The notes below the pieces were generated by a model. That model saw only the letters and a list, made by a program, of their open reading frames with translations. It had not been told where the DNA came from and did no database searches. A stretch of 14,564 bases of DNA from DATEZO01 sp035255485 (lineage in GTDB: Bacteria > Pseudomonadota > Gammaproteobacteria > Burkholderiales > Burkholderiaceae_D), in assembly GCA_035255485.1 (NCBI GenBank), contig DATEZO010000117.1, positions 1 through 14,564 on the forward strand, in the 5' to 3' direction. Every line of letters begins with the position of its first letter. Position 1 is the stretch's first letter. The translations under genes and the position numbers were made by a program. Shown here piece after piece: positions 1-8,337 of this stretch.

Positions 1-2
1 GG

Positions 3-43
3 ATGCCGGGAGTCGATACGGCGTAACACCCTCCTCCCGGCAT
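3..43. repeat. 10-bp perfect inverted repeat downstream of padB-like gene
   Basis: Positions 3-12 (ATGCCGGGAG) and 34-43 (CTCCCGGCAT) are exact reverse complements separated by 21 nt. On the minus-strand transcript the hairpin would start 14 nt after the stop codon of the PadB-like gene. No T-run follows it inside the window, so it is not a standard intrinsic terminator. It may be an intercistronic RNA structure. The window edge is 2 nt away, so its continuation cannot be judged. Confidence 0.5.
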
Positions 44-57
44 ATGACCTGCTATCT

Positions 58-2805
58 TCAAGCCTTCGCCATCGATGCGATGCGCCTGATGCTGACGCGC
101 ACGATATCGGCGCCGGAACCGGTGGCATCAGTCAATTCGAGCGACATCGGGGCAATCGAATTAAGCGTAGGCGACTTGAGATCCTTGGCATACGGCATTA
201 CCCAGTGGCCGAACTGGCCGATGATAACCAGCGTATCGGGGCGAATACCCTGTGCCACGATCGCCTTTCCTTCGATGCTGCCGATCACTGAAGTGACCTC
301 CAGCATATCGCCATCCTCGATACCAAGTTTGGCCGCAGCAGAAGTATTGATCATGATGCCGCCATGGCCGCGCACATTCTGCGATAGTTCGTCCATCAGC
401 TGGATGCCGACATTGCCTCCGGCATGGTATTGCATGCTCTTGGTCGCAATGAGCCAGAATGGAAAATCTTCCGGCTTGTGTCCTCTGTGCACCAGATCGC
501 GCTCCCACAGACCTGGGAAATCATGCCAGATCGGCAACGGCTGGTACTCTTCGAGTTGTTCGTCCCACCAGTTGATGCCACTTTCATGTAAGCGGTTCGC
601 CAGTTCCCGTCCGGAGCGCATGATGCGTTCCTGGTACGGCAACTCAAAACGCAGGTTCTGCTTTTTCAGCGTCGGATACAGATACCAGCCAGAATGCGGA
701 TACGGTCTCGTCATCAGGCCGTTGGTCTTGAACCAGTCGAGACCATGCACTTCCTCACCATCGGTCAATTCGTGGCTGGCAGCCTGGCATACCGCATTCC
801 AGATCGCGTCCACGCCATGTGCCTGATCGGGCGCTAGCGAAAAATCGCGTTCCGCCGTCTTGAGCGGCACACCGCAGGCGCCGCGATTGATCGCAGCATT
901 GAACTGTTCGAGCAGGTTGGTACGCTGCGCAATCTCGGTTGCGATCCAGGTGAAATCGCGCGCCTCTCCCAGCGGCTGCACCACCGGCTGGCGCAGGATA
1001 AAGCCCTGATGCCGCCAGTATTGCTCCATGAATTTGGTCTTGCCGAGCCGGATCAGTTGCGTGCTTTCCAGATCGCTCGCTTCGGGCAACAGGATGTCGG
1101 CCATGTGATTGGTTTCATCCCGCGTATAGACGAAGCATACGGTGAATGGAAACGTCGCCATTGTTTCGGCTACCGCATTCGTGTCCCAAAATGAAATCGC
1201 AGGATTGGTACGATAAGCGAACCAGATATCAGGCTTGGAAGGCGCAGGCCAGTTTTCCGGTACTTCCTTCTGGAACATCCAGGCCAGATGCGTCGGACCA
1301 AGCGCCTGGCTCCATGCGCCATTGTTGCCGACCAGCGGCACCATTGTGCGATGTCCATTGCGCGAAGTCGGCTTGCTAGCCCACTTTTCCTTGTCGGTTG
1401 GATTAAGCTTGTTCAGCATGAAGCCGTCAGGACCGGCCGTGACGCTCTGATGCCGATCTTCCTGCGGTCGGTTGATACGCACCGTAGTGCCGAGTGTGCC
1501 GCCTGGTACTTCCAGCGCGCCTACCAGCACCGCCAGCATGGTGCGCGACCAGCAGCATTCATACGCACCCCAACCGTTATTGACAGTCTTGCCAAGCGTC
1601 ACCGCGACCGGGCGATACGGCAATATCTGGCCGTCAACTTCCATGGTCTGGCCGACGCAAGCCTGTTCAACGAATTCATTGGCTATGCGACGGATTTTTG
1701 CTGCCGGCACATCGCAGATCGCAGACGCCCATTCCGGACTGTATTGCTGCATATGCCCCACCAGGAGCGAAAATGCAGTCTGTGCGACGATACCGGTATA
1801 CGACCAGCGTTCATCGTCGGCGCCGACTTCAACCGCTTCGGCTACGGTTACGCTGCCTTCAAGCAGCGCTTCGACATCGGGTGTGTCATGTGCCACCGCT
1901 GCATTGCGGTGGCTGTCCCATAGCAGCGGCTTGAGGCTGACCGGATCACGCAAATAGTAACCGTGCGGTCCGACCAGGTACGGAGAGGAAGACATGTCGC
2001 GCAAAAATGCAACGTCGAGCCGCTCGCGCGGATGTTCATGCAACAGCACATGAATCATCGCAAACATGAAGGCCGGATCGGTCTTTGGCTTGATCGGCAC
2101 CCATTCAGCCGATGCAGCCGCTGTAACCGAGAGATGCGGTTCGATCTGCACGCGCCTGGCGCCGCGGACGCGTGCCGCAGCATGGCGCGACACCGCGCAC
2201 GGGCCGCCGGTAACCTCGACATTGGCACCAAAGGAAACGACGTAATTGACATGCGGCGTATCGGCCGAAACGGTAAATGCGCGATGCCAATATTCGCCGT
2301 ACAGATGTTCGGAATGCACGCACTTGACGCCCTGCCCAGAGCCAAAACTATAGTCAATCGCACCCCAGGCCGCCAGGAAAGCCGGAAAGGCCCCCATATA
2401 GCTGGCTGGTGTACCACCGTGACCGAAGGTGGCAGCTACGCGCGGCAAGCCCAATTCATCTGTTAATCCCTTGGCGCGGATTTCGTTCAGCTTGCCGGCA
2501 ACAAGATCAAGCGCCTCGTCCCAACTGATGGGCACAAAACCAGGATCCTGATCCATTCCCTTGTTCGGATTGGTGCGCTTCATCGGGGTCAGGATGCGAT
2601 TCGGGTTATAGGTTTTCTGAATCAGCCCATATGCCTTGACGCAAGGCCGGCCATCGGCCGGATGGGTTCCGATACCGTCAAAGTTCGGGCCGATTTCAGT
2701 GGCGATGCCGTTCTTGACCTGGACGGTCAGCAAGTCCGGGCCGGACACGCAGTTATAACAATAGGTCGGAACATGTTGGGTGCCAGCCGGCTGCTCGCTG
2801 CTCAT
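58..2805 (-). CDS. padB: Molybdopterin oxidoreductase large subunit, phenylacetyl-CoA:acceptor oxidoreductase-like (PadB)
   Basis: A 915-residue member of the DMSO-reductase (molybdopterin bis-guanine dinucleotide) family. The N-terminal iron-sulfur motif has Cys16, Cys19 and Cys55, but the usual third cysteine position is Pro23. Cys162 in a GVKCVHSEH stretch lies where Mo-ligating cysteines occur in related enzymes. The C-terminal dinucleotide-binding domain covers about 782-905. No twin-arginine signal is present, so the protein is probably cytoplasmic. The ATG at 2805 is preceded by AAGGAG at good spacing. By overall resemblance I assign it to PadB, the catalytic subunit of the membrane-bound enzyme that oxidises phenylacetyl-CoA to phenylglyoxylate with quinone as acceptor. 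That enzyme also needs an iron-sulfur subunit and a membrane anchor, which would lie beyond the left edge. The family is certain. The substrate is an inference supported by the benzoyl-CoA genes nearby; other members of the polysulfide-reductase branch are the alternative. Confidence 0.66.
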   Translation of the reverse strand: MSSEQPAGTQHVPTYCYNCVSGPDLLTVQVKNGIATEIGPNFDGIGTHPADGRPCVKAYGLIQKTYNPNRILTPMKRTNPNKGMDQDPGFVPISWDEALDLVAGKLNEIRAKGLTDELGLPRVAATFGHGGTPASYMGAFPAFLAAWGAIDYSFGSGQGVKCVHSEHLYGEYWHRAFTVSADTPHVNYVVSFGANVEVTGGPCAVSRHAAARVRGARRVQIEPHLSVTAAASAEWVPIKPKTDPAFMFAMIHVLLHEHPRERLDVAFLRDMSSSPYLVGPHGYYLRDPVSLKPLLWDSHRNAAVAHDTPDVEALLEGSVTVAEAVEVGADDERWSYTGIVAQTAFSLLVGHMQQYSPEWASAICDVPAAKIRRIANEFVEQACVGQTMEVDGQILPYRPVAVTLGKTVNNGWGAYECCWSRTMLAVLVGALEVPGGTLGTTVRINRPQEDRHQSVTAGPDGFMLNKLNPTDKEKWASKPTSRNGHRTMVPLVGNNGAWSQALGPTHLAWMFQKEVPENWPAPSKPDIWFAYRTNPAISFWDTNAVAETMATFPFTVCFVYTRDETNHMADILLPEASDLESTQLIRLGKTKFMEQYWRHQGFILRQPVVQPLGEARDFTWIATEIAQRTNLLEQFNAAINRGACGVPLKTAERDFSLAPDQAHGVDAIWNAVCQAASHELTDGEEVHGLDWFKTNGLMTRPYPHSGWYLYPTLKKQNLRFELPYQERIMRSGRELANRLHESGINWWDEQLEEYQPLPIWHDFPGLWERDLVHRGHKPEDFPFWLIATKSMQYHAGGNVGIQLMDELSQNVRGHGGIMINTSAAAKLGIEDGDMLEVTSVIGSIEGKAIVAQGIRPDTLVIIGQFGHWVMPYAKDLKSPTLNSIAPMSLELTDATGSGADIVRVSIRRIASMAKA

Positions 2806-3214
2806 GACAACTCCTTCAGTAGGGTTTTATACTATGCTATCGACAAACATAACATAATACAGAATATTAGTATAGACCATAAAAACTGTATCATGTTGAC
2901 CGTTTTTAAGGTCTTACTCACATCGGAGCATTATTATGTCTTTCTAGGGATTCGTGGTCGCTCGGAAGGTTCGCTGTCATGCCAGAAGAAAATGGTAACA
3001 GCTTGTCCGAAAGTTTTTAATACATGTCGGGGTGTCATTGCCGCTTCGTTAACTGCATGCACCTTCCCGAATCGATATTGTCAATTACAGAGACGCATAA
3101 AGCGTCGAATATGCAAATATGCGATACAAATGACGTCTTATGACGTCATTTGTGCTCATCACATATCAAACACAATACTCTGCAGGCTTGCCGCCATTCA
3201 GCGAAGAGTCGGGA
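2806..3214. other. AT-rich intergenic region upstream of the padB-like gene
   Basis: These 409 bp separate the end of the LivF-type gene from the start of the PadB-like gene, both on the minus strand. The length and AT-richness suggest that the PadB-like gene has its own promoter here. Minus-strand TATAAA at about 2833-2828 and TATACT near 2874-2869 could be -10 elements, but neither has a convincing -35. ATAC/GTAT half-sites (2857-2860, 2870-2873) and an ATACAG...CTGTAT pair (2857-2862, 2886-2891) are possible protein-binding sites. Two hairpins lie at 3092-3106 (GACGC, loop ATAAA, GCGTC) and 3126-3153. I see no gene here. Confidence 0.5.
3126..3153. repeat. Perfect 12-bp inverted repeat with 4-nt spacer
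   Basis: ACAAATGACGTC at 3126-3137 and GACGTCATTTGT at 3142-3153 are exact reverse complements around TTAT. The palindrome lies 61 bp beyond the stop codon of the LivF-type gene. It could fold as a hairpin ending the ABC transporter transcript. However, the stem is only moderately GC-rich and no T-run follows on either strand, so it could equally be a dimeric regulator site with TGACGTC half-sites. A smaller hairpin follows at 3092-3106. Confidence 0.6.
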
Positions 3215-3964
3215 TCATGCACCAACCTCCAAAGCTGGCTTTTTTGCAAAACCGAGATAAGTCTCAATCACTTTTGGATTCTTGGCCAGGTCGCTGGCAA
3301 CGCCTTCCAGCACCATATCGCCGGTTTCCAGCACATAGCCATAATCCGCGACTTGCAATGCAGCACGTGCATTCTGCTCGATCAGCAGGGTAGCGACGCC
3401 GGTTTCACGTAACCGTTCGATAATGTGAAAAATATCCTTGACGATCAATGGTGCAAGACCAAGGCTCGGCTCATCGAGCATCAATAATTTTGGCTTCGCC
3501 ATCAGAGCACGGCCGACCGCAAGCATCTGCCGCTCGCCACCCGACAGTGTTCCCGCCTGCTGCTTGCGACGCTCCTGCAGACGTGGAAACAGCTGGAAAA
3601 CATATCCCATTTGATCGCTGTACCCGGCCTCGCGCGCGCGATAACGACGATAGCTGCCCAGCAGCAGATTGTCTTCAACGGTCATGGTGGCAAACAGTTC
3701 GCGTGTTTCAGGTACCAGACTCATGCCGCGCGCGACGCGTTGTTCGACGCCGACGCCGGCAAGATTTTTACCTAGAAAGGCGACTTCGCCACGCGCCGGC
3801 AACCCCCCCATGATTGCATTGAGCATCGTCGATTTGCCCGCACCGTTCGGGCCAATGACTGTAACAATCTGGCCGGATTGAACACGAATATTCGCACCAT
3901 GCAGCGCCTCTACCTTGCCATAGCCGACATGCAGGTCACGCACATCAAGAATATATTCACTCAT
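3215..3964 (-). CDS. livF: ABC transporter ATP-binding protein, LivF type
   Basis: A 249-residue cytoplasmic ATPase of the branched-chain-amino-acid (HAAT) importer family. Walker A is GPNGAGKS at 38-45, the signature LSGGE at 140-144 and Walker B LLMLDEP at 160-166. The H-loop position has the EQN sequence (Gln197) usual for LivF proteins in place of histidine, so this is a family trait rather than a defect. The start overlaps the end of the LivM-LivG fusion gene by 8 nt, with GGGAGG upstream of the ATG, which indicates translational coupling. The length is normal for LivF. It is the last gene of the transporter operon. The transported compound cannot be read from this subunit; the setting suggests an aromatic acid. 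Confidence 0.93.
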   Translation of the reverse strand: MSEYILDVRDLHVGYGKVEALHGANIRVQSGQIVTVIGPNGAGKSTMLNAIMGGLPARGEVAFLGKNLAGVGVEQRVARGMSLVPETRELFATMTVEDNLLLGSYRRYRAREAGYSDQMGYVFQLFPRLQERRKQQAGTLSGGERQMLAVGRALMAKPKLLMLDEPSLGLAPLIVKDIFHIIERLRETGVATLLIEQNARAALQVADYGYVLETGDMVLEGVASDLAKNPKVIETYLGFAKKPALEVGA

Positions 3965-5720
3965 CGATGCCTCCCAGATATGCCTCCAGCACTGCCGGGT
4001 TTTGCTGGATTTCGGCAGGCAATCCTTCCGCGATTTTGGTGCCGAATTCCATCACTACCAACCGATCGGTCAGGTTCATCACAAAATCCATATCATGTTC
4101 GACGATCAAAATACTCATTCCTTCGGATTTGAGTTTTCTGAGCAAATCGGCAAGCGCCAGTTTTTCCTGGTAGCGTAAACCGGCAGCCGGCTCATCCAGC
4201 AGCAACAGTACCGGATCGCAGCATAGTGCCCGTGCGATTTCAAGAATGCGCTGCTGCCCCAGTGCCAGGCTACCCGCCTCTTCATACATATGATCCTTCA
4301 GGCCCACGCGCTCCAGCTGAATTGCCGCTTCGTGAAGCAAGGTCTGCTCGTCAGCAAGATTGGCGCGCACCAGACTGCGCGCAACGCCAGCGTGACCACG
4401 CAAATGAGCCCCGATTGCGACATTTTCCAATACTGTCATTGTCGGCAACAGTTTCACATGTTGAAAGGTGCGAGCGATGCCGCGTTTGACGATCTCACGC
4501 GAGCGCATGTTACCAATGGCTTCACCACGGAACTTGATATTTCCGGAAGTGATCGTTAATACCCCGGTCACAAGGTTAAACATTGTGGATTTACCGGCAC
4601 CGTTGGGTCCGATCAATCCCATGATTTCGCCCGCTTTTACGGTAAACGATAATTCATTAACTGCAACCAGCCCGCCAAACCTCTTGCATGTTTTGCTGAC
4701 TTCAAGAATCGTCGTGCCGGTCGCCGGCTTGTTGCGCATTGGTAATGCTGCCGCCTGGGTCGGTGCCGTTACTGTTTTTTGCTGTGGAAACCACCTTCTG
4801 ACAAAAGTCCAGAGCCCGTCGCGCGCATACTGCAACAACGCAATCAGCAAGATGCCGAAAACGATGATTTCATAATTGCCAGAACCGCCCAATATCTTCG
4901 GCAAGATCTCTTGCAACCGGTCTTTCAGGATGGTCAGCAGCGCCGATCCGAGTATCGCGCCCCAGATATACCCGGCACCGCCGACAACCACCATGAACAG
5001 ATATTCGATGCCAACATTGATGTTGAACGGCGTAGGGTTGACCGCTCGTTGCACATGAGCATACAGCCAGCCGGAAATGCCGGCGACAATAGCCGCATAC
5101 ACGAATACCACGACTTTCATCGATGCCGTGTCGACACCCATTGCCTCGGCCATCACGCCACCGCCTTTCAGCGCGCGAATCGCACGTCCGGGACGGGAAT
5201 TCAGCAGGTTGCGCGATGTAATCACCACGGCAACCACCACGAGCCAGATCAGATAGTACATCTGACGCCCGCTACTCAGATCGGTGCCGAACAGGCTGAT
5301 CGGACCGATGCTGCTGATGCCATCATACTTTCCAAGGAACTCCAGGTTGCCGAATAGGAAATAAATCGACAATCCCCAGGCAATCGTGCCAAGCGGAAGA
5401 TAATGCCCGGAAAGTGGCATGGTAATGGCGCCAATCGCATACGCAGCAAATGCAGTCAACGCGATTCCGATGAGAAGAGTTAGCCACGGGTTCAATCCGT
5501 ACACGGTCGTCAAATAAGCGGTCGTATATGCGCCTATGCCGACGAACGCCGCCTGGCCGAACGAAGTCATGCCAGCCACACCTGTCAGAAGCACCAATCC
5601 GATTGTCACGATGCTGTACAGGCCGATGTAGTTGGCGAGTGTAATCCAGAACTCGGGAGCGGGCGACGCCGGAAACAGGGCAACCAGCGCCACAAAAAAA
5701 ATAAAATAAGGATTCTTCAT
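3957..5720 (-). CDS. Fused LivM-type permease and LivG-type ATPase
   Basis: A 587-residue fusion of two subunits that are often separate in HAAT importers. Residues 1 to about 310 form a LivM-type permease with several hydrophobic segments and the conserved cytoplasmic coupling loop near 178-205 (GRAIRALKGG...AEAMGVD). A linker at about 311-337 leads into a LivG-type ATPase with Walker A GPNGAGKS at 371-378, signature LALGQQ at 485-490, Walker B VLLLLDEP at 504-511 and the H-loop His542. The signature departs from LSGGQ, as LivG proteins often do. The ATG at 5720 has a strong AGGAGG at good spacing and follows the LivH stop by 3 nt. The reading frame is uninterrupted across the join, so the fusion is genuine if the sequence is correct. 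It pairs with the LivH permease and the LivF ATPase. Confidence 0.93.
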   Translation of the reverse strand: MKNPYFIFFVALVALFPASPAPEFWITLANYIGLYSIVTIGLVLLTGVAGMTSFGQAAFVGIGAYTTAYLTTVYGLNPWLTLLIGIALTAFAAYAIGAITMPLSGHYLPLGTIAWGLSIYFLFGNLEFLGKYDGISSIGPISLFGTDLSSGRQMYYLIWLVVVAVVITSRNLLNSRPGRAIRALKGGGVMAEAMGVDTASMKVVVFVYAAIVAGISGWLYAHVQRAVNPTPFNINVGIEYLFMVVVGGAGYIWGAILGSALLTILKDRLQEILPKILGGSGNYEIIVFGILLIALLQYARDGLWTFVRRWFPQQKTVTAPTQAAALPMRNKPATGTTILEVSKTCKRFGGLVAVNELSFTVKAGEIMGLIGPNGAGKSTMFNLVTGVLTITSGNIKFRGEAIGNMRSREIVKRGIARTFQHVKLLPTMTVLENVAIGAHLRGHAGVARSLVRANLADEQTLLHEAAIQLERVGLKDHMYEEAGSLALGQQRILEIARALCCDPVLLLLDEPAAGLRYQEKLALADLLRKLKSEGMSILIVEHDMDFVMNLTDRLVVMEFGTKIAEGLPAEIQQNPAVLEAYLGGIDE

Positions 5721-5723
5721 TGC

Positions 5724-6785
5724 TTATTCCTCCTCATCCGAATGGCCGGACGAGAATGAGCGCCATAACAGCACCGGGATGATCAACGTAAATACGATCA
5801 CTTCCTTGAAAGCGCTGGCCCAAAACGATGAATAGGACTCCAGCAATCCCACCAGGATGGCGCCTGCCGCCGAAACAGGATAGCTGGCAAGGCCACCTAC
5901 AATCGCGCCGACAAATCCTTTCAACCCGATCAGAAAACCGGAATCGTAGTAAACCGTGGTGAGTGGTGCAATCAGGATGCCGGACAACGCGCCCATGCCA
6001 ACTGCAAGCGTGAAAGCCAGTCGCCCCGCCTGCACAGTCCCGATTCCCATCAGTCGGGCGCCAACGCGGTTGAGGGCCGTGGCACGCAATGCTTTTCCAG
6101 CAAGCGTATGTTCAAAAAACATATATAGTGCGCCGATCAACATGATCGATACCACGATGATTGTGGCACTCTGGCCGGATACGGTAACGGCACCCCACTG
6201 AAAACTGGCATCAGAAAAGGGCGTGGTGCGCGAGCCTTCGGCACCGAACATCACCAGGCCCAAACCCACCAGTGTGAAGTGCACGCCAACTGAAGCAATC
6301 AGCAATACCAGAACGCTCGCCTCTGCCAGCGGCTGATACGCCACCCGATAGAGCATGGGTCCGAGCGGCACCACGATTGCAAGCGTTAACGCACTTTGCA
6401 GCAAAAGTGGCAAATTTGTCGTAGGAACATATCTTGCAGTTGCAAACATGATCATTGGAAAAACAAGGTATTTGCCCGCTGCAAGCAACATGTTTTTCTG
6501 CAGACCGGATACCTGGCCGGTCAGGCGAAGCTGCCTGATCCCGTCGTACAGATCCATCAGGAACGCAATAACGCCGAACGCCACCAGCAATGCCGCAACT
6601 CCAGCGAATTTCCCGGTTTGCATGGCAGCCATCGTCAGCGCGCCATAGGCAACAAATTCACCTTGCGGAATAAAAATGACGCGAGTTACTGAAAATACCA
6701 ATACCGTCGCCAATGCCAGCAACGCATAGATCGCGCCGGTGGAGACACCATCCTGTCCGAGAATGGCGGCTATTGAAAAATCCAT
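5724..6785 (-). CDS. livH: ABC transporter permease, LivH type
   Basis: A 353-residue inner-membrane permease of the HAAT family. The N-terminus (GAIYALLALATVLVFSVTRV) and the loop at about 230-260 (GKALRATALNRVGARLMG) are typical of LivH. It is longer than the roughly 300 residues usual for the family. The extra length appears to lie at about 76-130, where a charged segment (DLYDGIRQLRLTGQ) and another hydrophobic stretch precede the conserved middle part. The C-terminus ends in the acidic tail HSDEEE. The ATG at 6785 has AGAGGA upstream at good spacing. The stop lies 3 nt before the LivM-LivG fusion gene, so the two are co-transcribed. A 355-bp gap separates it from the binding-protein gene upstream. 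Confidence 0.9.
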   Translation of the reverse strand: MDFSIAAILGQDGVSTGAIYALLALATVLVFSVTRVIFIPQGEFVAYGALTMAAMQTGKFAGVAALLVAFGVIAFLMDLYDGIRQLRLTGQVSGLQKNMLLAAGKYLVFPMIMFATARYVPTTNLPLLLQSALTLAIVVPLGPMLYRVAYQPLAEASVLVLLIASVGVHFTLVGLGLVMFGAEGSRTTPFSDASFQWGAVTVSGQSATIIVVSIMLIGALYMFFEHTLAGKALRATALNRVGARLMGIGTVQAGRLAFTLAVGMGALSGILIAPLTTVYYDSGFLIGLKGFVGAIVGGLASYPVSAAGAILVGLLESYSSFWASAFKEVIVFTLIIPVLLWRSFSSGHSDEEE

Positions 6786-7140
6786 GACTTCCTCTTTGTG
6801 ATGCGGATTGATTGAATTGATTAATCAAGTGAGTCCGAAATGCATGCAACGCTGTCCGCCGCACCGAATGCTGTCGAAACCGCACATCGGTGCAGGAAAG
6901 CGTACCGGCAGACCGGAATAGTCGAAAGGTACAGAGATGCTGCATGAGGTGCTGGCCATACTTTCATCCGTGCCTTTATCCGCCAGGATGGCGGATGCAT
7001 GCGGATATCACGCAATGGAGCTTCCTTATCGAGGCAGTCGGAAACTGCAATACCCGGCAATGTTCTTCCTGCCCTGAAATCAAGCCGCCGCAAGCAGGCC
7101 GGTGAGGATGAACCTTTCCCGGCCCTGCTCGATGTTGAAG
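6786..7140. other. Gap inside the transporter operon, with RNA structures
   Basis: These 355 bp lie between the binding-protein gene and the LivH gene on the same strand. No convincing gene is present. The gap holds a strong hairpin right after the binding-protein stop (7093-7129), a second hairpin of 7 bp with a 5-nt loop at 6978-6996 (ATCCGCC/GGCGGAT), and a perfect 12-nt palindrome TTGATTAATCAA at 6817-6828, 32 bp upstream of the LivH start. A likely role is to make more binding protein than membrane subunits. The palindrome could mark an internal promoter or operator. Confidence 0.5.
7093..7129 (-). other. Intercistronic hairpin after the binding-protein gene
   Basis: AGCAGGCCGG (7093-7102) pairs with CCGGCCCTGCT (7119-7129) through 10 base pairs with one bulged base. 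It starts 11 nt beyond the stop of the solute-binding-protein gene on the minus strand. No T-run follows, so it is more likely a 3'-end stabiliser or partial attenuator than a full terminator. Such structures commonly follow binding-protein genes in ABC importer operons. Confidence 0.55.
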
Positions 7141-8310
7141 TTAACGTGCGTCGCCAACCAGCTTCCACTTGCCGTCAACCACTTGCACCATTACGCGGGA
7201 GCGTTGGTCCAGGCCAAGGTGATCCTTGGCATTCATGTTGATGATGCCGTGCGATGTGGCCAGGTCCTTGGTGTTTTCAAGCGCATCGCGCAGCGCTTTT
7301 CTGAATTCCTTGGTGCCCGGCTGTGCTTTTTTCACAGCGTTCGGAATCGCTGTGGCGAGCAACAATCCGGCATCCCAGGCATGTCCGCCAAAGGTCGAGA
7401 CCGATCCCGCGCCATAAGCTTTTTCGTACTCGGCCTTGTAGTGCATCGACGATTTCTTGACCAGGTTATACACGGGCAGTTGTTCGGCAACCAGTAACGG
7501 CCCCGCCGGCAGCAGCGTTCCTTCGCAATCCTTGCCGCATACGCGCAGAAAATCGTTATTGGCGACGCCATGCGTTTGATAGATGTGGCCTTTATAGCCA
7601 CGCTCTTTCAATACCTTCTCCGGCAGTGCTGCTGGCGTACCCGAGCCGGCGATCAACACGGCATCCGGATTGGCTGCCATGATTTTCAGAATTTGACCGG
7701 TAACCGAGGTGTCGCTACGGGCAAAGCGCTCATTGGCGACAAGCTTCAACTTGCGAACGTCGGCAAGCTTGGAAAATTCGTGAAACCATCCTTCGCCATA
7801 GGCGTCTGCGAAGCCGATGAAACCAACCGTTTTGGTGCCGGCATTCGCCATTTGCGCCGTGATTGCGGTAGCCATTTGCGAATCGTTCTGCGGCGTCTTG
7901 AAGATCCAGTAACGCTTGGTGTCCATCGGCTCGACAATGGCCGAGGATGCAGCCATCGAAATCATCGGCGTTTCCGATTCTGCGGCAACGTTGAGCATGG
8001 CCAGCGAATTCGGCGTGACAGTGGAGCCGAGGACGATATCCACCTTGTCTTCCGAAATCAGTTTACGGATATTTTTGACCGCAGTCGTAGTATCGGAGGC
8101 ATCATCGAGCACAATGTATTCGATGGTCTTGCCAGCGACTTCCTTTGGCATCAGTGCGATTGTATTTTTTTCCGGGATACCCAGCGATGCCGCCGGTCCG
8201 GTGGCGCTGACGACGACACCCACCTTGATCTGCGCCCATGCACCTGCGCTGTAGAATAAAGCCGCAACCGCCGTCATTTGCCATGCCAATTTGCCGATCG
8301 ATCGTTTCAT
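7141..8310 (-). CDS. Periplasmic solute-binding protein of HAAT family (LivJ/LivK type)
   Basis: A 389-residue extracytoplasmic binding protein. The start is placed at the ATG at 8310 because GGGGAG lies 7 nt upstream; an in-frame TTG 15 nt earlier overlaps that ribosome binding site. Residues 1-26 form a signal peptide (KR, hydrophobic core, AWA cleavage site before Gln27). The mature part has the LivJ/LivK fold, beginning IKVGVVVSATGPAASLG and including the domain with TVGFIGFADAYGEGW at 161-175. Cys258 and Cys262 may form a disulfide in the periplasm. It is the first gene of the importer operon and delivers the substrate to the LivH/LivM permeases. Proteins of this family bind amino acids, amides or aromatic acids. 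The neighbouring aromatic-degradation genes favour an aromatic acid, which is an inference. Confidence 0.92.
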   Translation of the reverse strand: MKRSIGKLAWQMTAVAALFYSAGAWAQIKVGVVVSATGPAASLGIPEKNTIALMPKEVAGKTIEYIVLDDASDTTTAVKNIRKLISEDKVDIVLGSTVTPNSLAMLNVAAESETPMISMAASSAIVEPMDTKRYWIFKTPQNDSQMATAITAQMANAGTKTVGFIGFADAYGEGWFHEFSKLADVRKLKLVANERFARSDTSVTGQILKIMAANPDAVLIAGSGTPAALPEKVLKERGYKGHIYQTHGVANNDFLRVCGKDCEGTLLPAGPLLVAEQLPVYNLVKKSSMHYKAEYEKAYGAGSVSTFGGHAWDAGLLLATAIPNAVKKAQPGTKEFRKALRDALENTKDLATSHGIINMNAKDHLGLDQRSRVMVQVVDGKWKLVGDAR

Positions 8311-8337
8311 TTGTCGTCTCCCCAATATGAGTATTTA

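Noticed and set aside
44..826. 260-codon plus-strand frame opposite the 3' part of the padB-like gene
   Set aside because: The minus-strand frame has a complete molybdopterin-binding domain here; the plus-strand peptide is Ser/Pro-rich with no recognisable similarity.
2662..3393. 243-codon plus-strand frame running from the padB start across the intergenic gap into the LivF gene
   Set aside because: It spans parts of two real minus-strand genes and AT-rich non-coding DNA, with no family resemblance.
8311..8325. TTG start giving five more residues for the binding protein
   Set aside because: The TTG falls on the ribosome binding site of the ATG at 8310; the shorter form gives a normal signal peptide.
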